A stretch of DNA of 64,000 nt from Pseudomonas neuropathica (GTDB lineage Bacteria; Pseudomonadota; Gammaproteobacteria; Pseudomonadales; Pseudomonadaceae). Within the stretch, counting starts at the first letter, position 1. Each line of letters begins with the position of its first letter. Where the stretch lies: positions 186,001 to 250,000 of the forward strand of contig NZ_JACOPX010000004.1 in assembly GCF_015461835.1 (NCBI RefSeq), written 5' to 3'. The notes under the pieces were generated by a model that saw only the letters and a program-made list of their open reading frames with translations, did not search any database and was not told the DNA's origin. A program made the translations under genes and the position numbers. Below are positions 61,285 to 64,000 of this stretch, piece by piece.

Positions 61285-62292
61285 TTACCAGGCCACGCCA
61301 AACCCGGCGGTATAACGGGTCTTGTTCAGATCGGCATCGTTGGTGCCACTGATGATGTCACGCTCAGCCTTGAGGTTGAGCGACGCCCAGTCGGTAACCT
61401 TGTAGCGCAGCCCCAATTCAGCATCAAGCGCGTAATCGGCAACACCCGACAGCGGCTTGCCCACTTCACCGTTGGTGAAAAATTCGACCTTCTTGCCAAT
61501 CAGGTAACGGTTGTAATCCCACTTCATCGCGACGGAATAGAAGTTGTCCTTGCTGCCATCGCGATACTCGTAGTCGGTGCGGTTAAGCAGCGAGCCCAGC
61601 GAGAACGCGCCCAACTCGTCATCCCAGAACTGATAGCCGGGACCGGTACCGACCACACGCTGACGCGCCAGCTCTTCGATGTGATCACGCTTGTAGTTCA
61701 GACGACCCTGCCAAAACCATTTATCGGTCAGGAAGCGGTCGAGTGCGTATTCGGCGCGCCAGTTGTCGGTGGTGGTTTCGTCGTCCTGGACTTCGCGGTT
61801 GTACTCACCTTCGGCGGTATGACGCCAGCGACCATGACGCGCCGTGGTCTTAAAGCCGACATCGTAGTCATCGGTGTCTTTCTCGGCGCGTTGATAATCC
61901 AGCGCCAAATCGACATTGCCCTTCCACACCAGATCTTCGACCACCGGTTTCGGTTTGAGAATCTGCTGAATGCTCGCCAGCTCAACGGTTTTCGGCGCCT
62001 CACCGTTGGCCAGGGTGACCTTGCCATCTTCCGCGGCCGTCAGCGATTTGGACACTTCACCGCTGTAGGCATCCTGTTTGACCAGCAAGTGCTGATCACT
62101 GTCCAGCGTCTTGACCTCTTTCCAGTCAATAGTGACCGCACCGGCGTATTTGGTCTGGATCAACAGCTTGCCGCCATCGAACACGGTGATGGTGCCGCTC
62201 AACTTGTCACCGTTCTTCAACCAGACGGTGTCGGCAAGCAGGGGCGTGGACGCACTGAAAACAGCAAGGCACAGCAGGGATCTGGACAACAT
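61285..62292 (-). CDS. DUF481 outer-membrane protein (YdiY-like)
   Basis: This 335-residue exported protein opens MLSRSLLCLAVFSASTPLLA. The first 110 residues have an SH3-like or beta-rich periplasmic domain (DTVWLKNGDKLSGTITVFDG). The DUF481 beta-barrel follows (KGNVDLALDYQRAEKDTDDY; WRAEYALDRFLTDKWFWQGR), with alternating residues and a terminal aromatic W as outer-membrane barrels have. E. coli YdiY is of this family; its role is unclear (salt or acid induced). It is monocistronic with the terminator at 61241. Confidence 0.88.
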   Translation of the reverse strand: MLSRSLLCLAVFSASTPLLADTVWLKNGDKLSGTITVFDGGKLLIQTKYAGAVTIDWKEVKTLDSDQHLLVKQDAYSGEVSKSLTAAEDGKVTLANGEAPKTVELASIQQILKPKPVVEDLVWKGNVDLALDYQRAEKDTDDYDVGFKTTARHGRWRHTAEGEYNREVQDDETTTDNWRAEYALDRFLTDKWFWQGRLNYKRDHIEELARQRVVGTGPGYQFWDDELGAFSLGSLLNRTDYEYRDGSKDNFYSVAMKWDYNRYLIGKKVEFFTNGEVGKPLSGVADYALDAELGLRYKVTDWASLNLKAERDIISGTNDADLNKTRYTAGFGVAW

Positions 62293-62457
62293 AAGCAAAT
62301 CGAAGGCTCAAGTTTGCGAAAAAAGGTCGGCATTATCCGTAGGAATAAGACCCTGACAAGGACTGACCGGACGATTTCCGATGAGTTCATTTCTCAATTG
62401 CGCGATCACCGTTTACTCTGAAAGTCATCAGACTGTTCATGCTCAGGAACCGCGTAC

Positions 62458-62811
62458 GTGAAAGACCCGCTCGACAGCGTTGAAAACGATGCGCAAATCC
62501 GACGCACGGCGCTCTACTCGACGCTCGCCCAAGTGCCCGAAGGCAAAGTCGTCAGCTATGGTCAGTTAGCTGAACTGGCCGGGTTGGGGCGCGCCGCCCG
62601 CTGGGTCGGCCGCACCTTGAGTCAGTTGCCCGGCGATACAAAGCTGCCTTGGCACCGTGTGCTGGGCGCCGGCGGTCGGATCAGCCTGCCGGTGGGCAGC
62701 CCGTCCGGCGATGAACAACGGGCCCGATTGCGCACGGAAGGCATCACCGTCCTGAACAATCGTGTGGATATTCAGCGCCATGGCTGGCGTCCGGTAGAGC
62801 ACAGCGGTTAG
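62458..62811 (+). CDS. Alkyltransferase-like protein (ATL), MGMT family
   Basis: This 117-residue DNA-binding protein is of the MGMT C-terminal domain family. The active-site PCHRV of real methyltransferases reads LPWHRVLGAGG here (Cys to Trp near residue 64), which is the mark of alkyltransferase-like proteins that bind O6-alkylguanine and hand it to nucleotide-excision repair. The DNA-binding helix VVSYGQLAELAGLGRAARWV is intact. The start is GTG; no ATG is well placed. AmpG follows 43 bp later. Confidence 0.92.
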   Translation: MKDPLDSVENDAQIRRTALYSTLAQVPEGKVVSYGQLAELAGLGRAARWVGRTLSQLPGDTKLPWHRVLGAGGRISLPVGSPSGDEQRARLRTEGITVLNNRVDIQRHGWRPVEHSG

Positions 62812-62854
62812 AGTGCGCGCTTTGTTTCCGCAATCTTGAGGCAGACTTCAGCCC

Positions 62855-64000
62855 ATGCCCCGTAAAACCTGGCGCGCCGCGCTAGCCGCTTATGCCAGTC
62901 CTTCGACGCTCGTGCTGTTGTTGCTCGGTTTCGCCGCCGGCCTGCCGTACATGCTGGTGTTCTCTACGCTTTCCGTCTGGCTGCGTGAAGCCGGTGTCGC
63001 CCGTGAAACCATTGGCTACGCCAGCCTGATCGGCCTGGCCTATGCGTTCAAATGGGTCTGGTCACCACTGCTCGACCAATGGCGCCTGCCGTTGCTGGGC
63101 AAACTTGGCCGTCGCCGTTCGTGGCTGGTGCTCTCACAAGCCCTGGTCATCCTCGGCTTGATCGGCATGGGTTTCTGCGACCCGCAAAAGCACCTGTCCT
63201 GGTTGATCGCCATTGCGGTTGTCGTCGCCTTCGCCTCCGCCACCCAAGACATCGCGGTCGACGCCTATCGCCTGGAAATCGCCGAAGACAACCGCCAGGC
63301 CGCCCTCGCCGCCAGCTATATGTCCGGGTATCGCGTGGCTGCACTGCTGGCCACCGCTGGCGCGCTGTTCTTCGCTGAGGGCTTCGGCTCCACTGGCTTC
63401 AACTATCAGCATTCGGCCTGGGCCGGCACCTACGCGCTGTTCGGTGCCTTGATGATTCCCGCGCTGCTCACCACGCTGTTCATGCGCGAGCCACCGGTGC
63501 CGCTACGCACTCAGTTGCAGGCCGGGCGTTACACCTTCATGCACCAACTGATGTCGGTGTTTGTGCTGATCGTGTTGCTGGTCTCGGTACCGGCGATGTT
63601 CACCCAGCTCTACAACACTGATTTCGCCAGCGTACTGTTCGGCGGCATGAGCCCGCTCGACCTGCTGCTTGAAGACCGCGCGTTTCTGCGCGCCATTCTG
63701 TATACGCTGCTGACCGGTCTGTGCCTGTCGACCATGGGCCGTCGCGGCCTCGCCCCGGTGCTGACGCCGGTCAATGACTTCATTCTGCGCTATCGCTGGC
63801 AGGCACTGCTGTTGCTCGGCCTGATCGCCACCTATCGAATGTCGGACACGGTGATGGGCGTCATGGCCAACGTGTTCTACATCGACCAGGGTTTTACCAA
63901 GGATCAGATTGCCAGTGTCAGCAAGATCTTCGGCCTGATCATGACGCTGGTAGGCGCCGGCATGGGCGGCCTGCTGATCGTGCGCTTCGGCATTCTGCCG
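62855..64000 (+). CDS. ampG: AmpG-like muropeptide permease (partial, runs off the window)
   Basis: 382 codons are visible without a stop. The protein is an inner-membrane MFS carrier: MPRKTWRAALAAYASPSTLV, then LLGFAAGLPYMLVFSTLSVW and FASATQDIAVDAYRLEIAED near 130, the AmpG signature. AmpG imports 1,6-anhydro-muropeptides for cell-wall recycling and so links wall damage to ampC induction in Pseudomonas. TTGAGG is upstream of the start. Usual members have about 500-600 residues; the remainder lies beyond the end. Confidence 0.9.
   Translation, partial: MPRKTWRAALAAYASPSTLVLLLLGFAAGLPYMLVFSTLSVWLREAGVARETIGYASLIGLAYAFKWVWSPLLDQWRLPLLGKLGRRRSWLVLSQALVILGLIGMGFCDPQKHLSWLIAIAVVVAFASATQDIAVDAYRLEIAEDNRQAALAASYMSGYRVAALLATAGALFFAEGFGSTGFNYQHSAWAGTYALFGALMIPALLTTLFMREPPVPLRTQLQAGRYTFMHQLMSVFVLIVLLVSVPAMFTQLYNTDFASVLFGGMSPLDLLLEDRAFLRAILYTLLTGLCLSTMGRRGLAPVLTPVNDFILRYRWQALLLLGLIATYRMSDTVMGVMANVFYIDQGFTKDQIASVSKIFGLIMTLVGAGMGGLLIVRFGILP

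Overview
The window is a stretch of chromosome from a fluorescent Pseudomonas, most likely the P. fluorescens group. Supporting points are the high GC content, the dense and well-known gene families (RapA, BraCDEFG, AotJQMOP, DinG, NhaA, PdxH, Dcd), an Anr-type box in front of a ccoM gene, and several families of short palindromic intergenic repeats (REP/REPIN type) typical of this group. No rRNA, tRNA, CRISPR array, transposase or prophage was recognised.

Layout. 1-780: repeat-rich DNA without a convincing gene. 782-1660: three small genes, including the 37-residue cbb3 oxidase subunit CcoM. 1914-10162: RapA, an MFS carrier, a YkgJ-type cysteine-cluster protein, a MucR-like MHYT-GGDEF-EAL protein, and a convergent dehydrogenase whose 3' end overlaps it by 110 bp. 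10357-12555: an unusual chromosomal FtsZ/tubulin-superfamily protein. 12681-18506: a possible small RNA, a DUF2288 gene and the high-affinity branched-chain amino-acid importer braCDEFG. 18799-21245: a four-gene bufferin-type operon (metallophore precursor, MNIO maturase, partner protein, DoxX). 21304-28426: LysR/SDR divergent pair, small envelope proteins, an FAD oxidoreductase, a Cds1-like PLP enzyme and NhaA. 28598-30353: a bacteriocin island with a pyocin-S domain and an E3-type rRNase domain split by one extra base in a G6 run, its cloacin-type immunity gene and one further small gene. 30428-48857: mostly envelope and housekeeping genes (glycine-zipper lipoprotein, PdxH, three OmpA-family proteins, esterase, large secreted glycosidase, LexA-controlled DinG, collagen-like secreted protein, SEC-C proteins, penicillin acylase). 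49191-59671: an exonuclease-ligase-helicase-nuclease DNA repair cassette, interrupted between ligase and helicase by the arginine/ornithine importer aotJQMOP. 59718-64000: Dcd, a CspA-type protein, a DUF481 outer-membrane protein, an alkyltransferase-like protein and the start of ampG.

The most interesting items are: the tubulin-like protein; the bufferin operon; the frameshifted E3-type bacteriocin whose catalytic residues and immunity gene are still intact; the repair cassette split by a transport operon; the perfect 16-bp palindrome upstream of braC; and the orphan ccoM under a likely Anr box. Functions are inferred from sequence read by eye; no database search or alignment was run.
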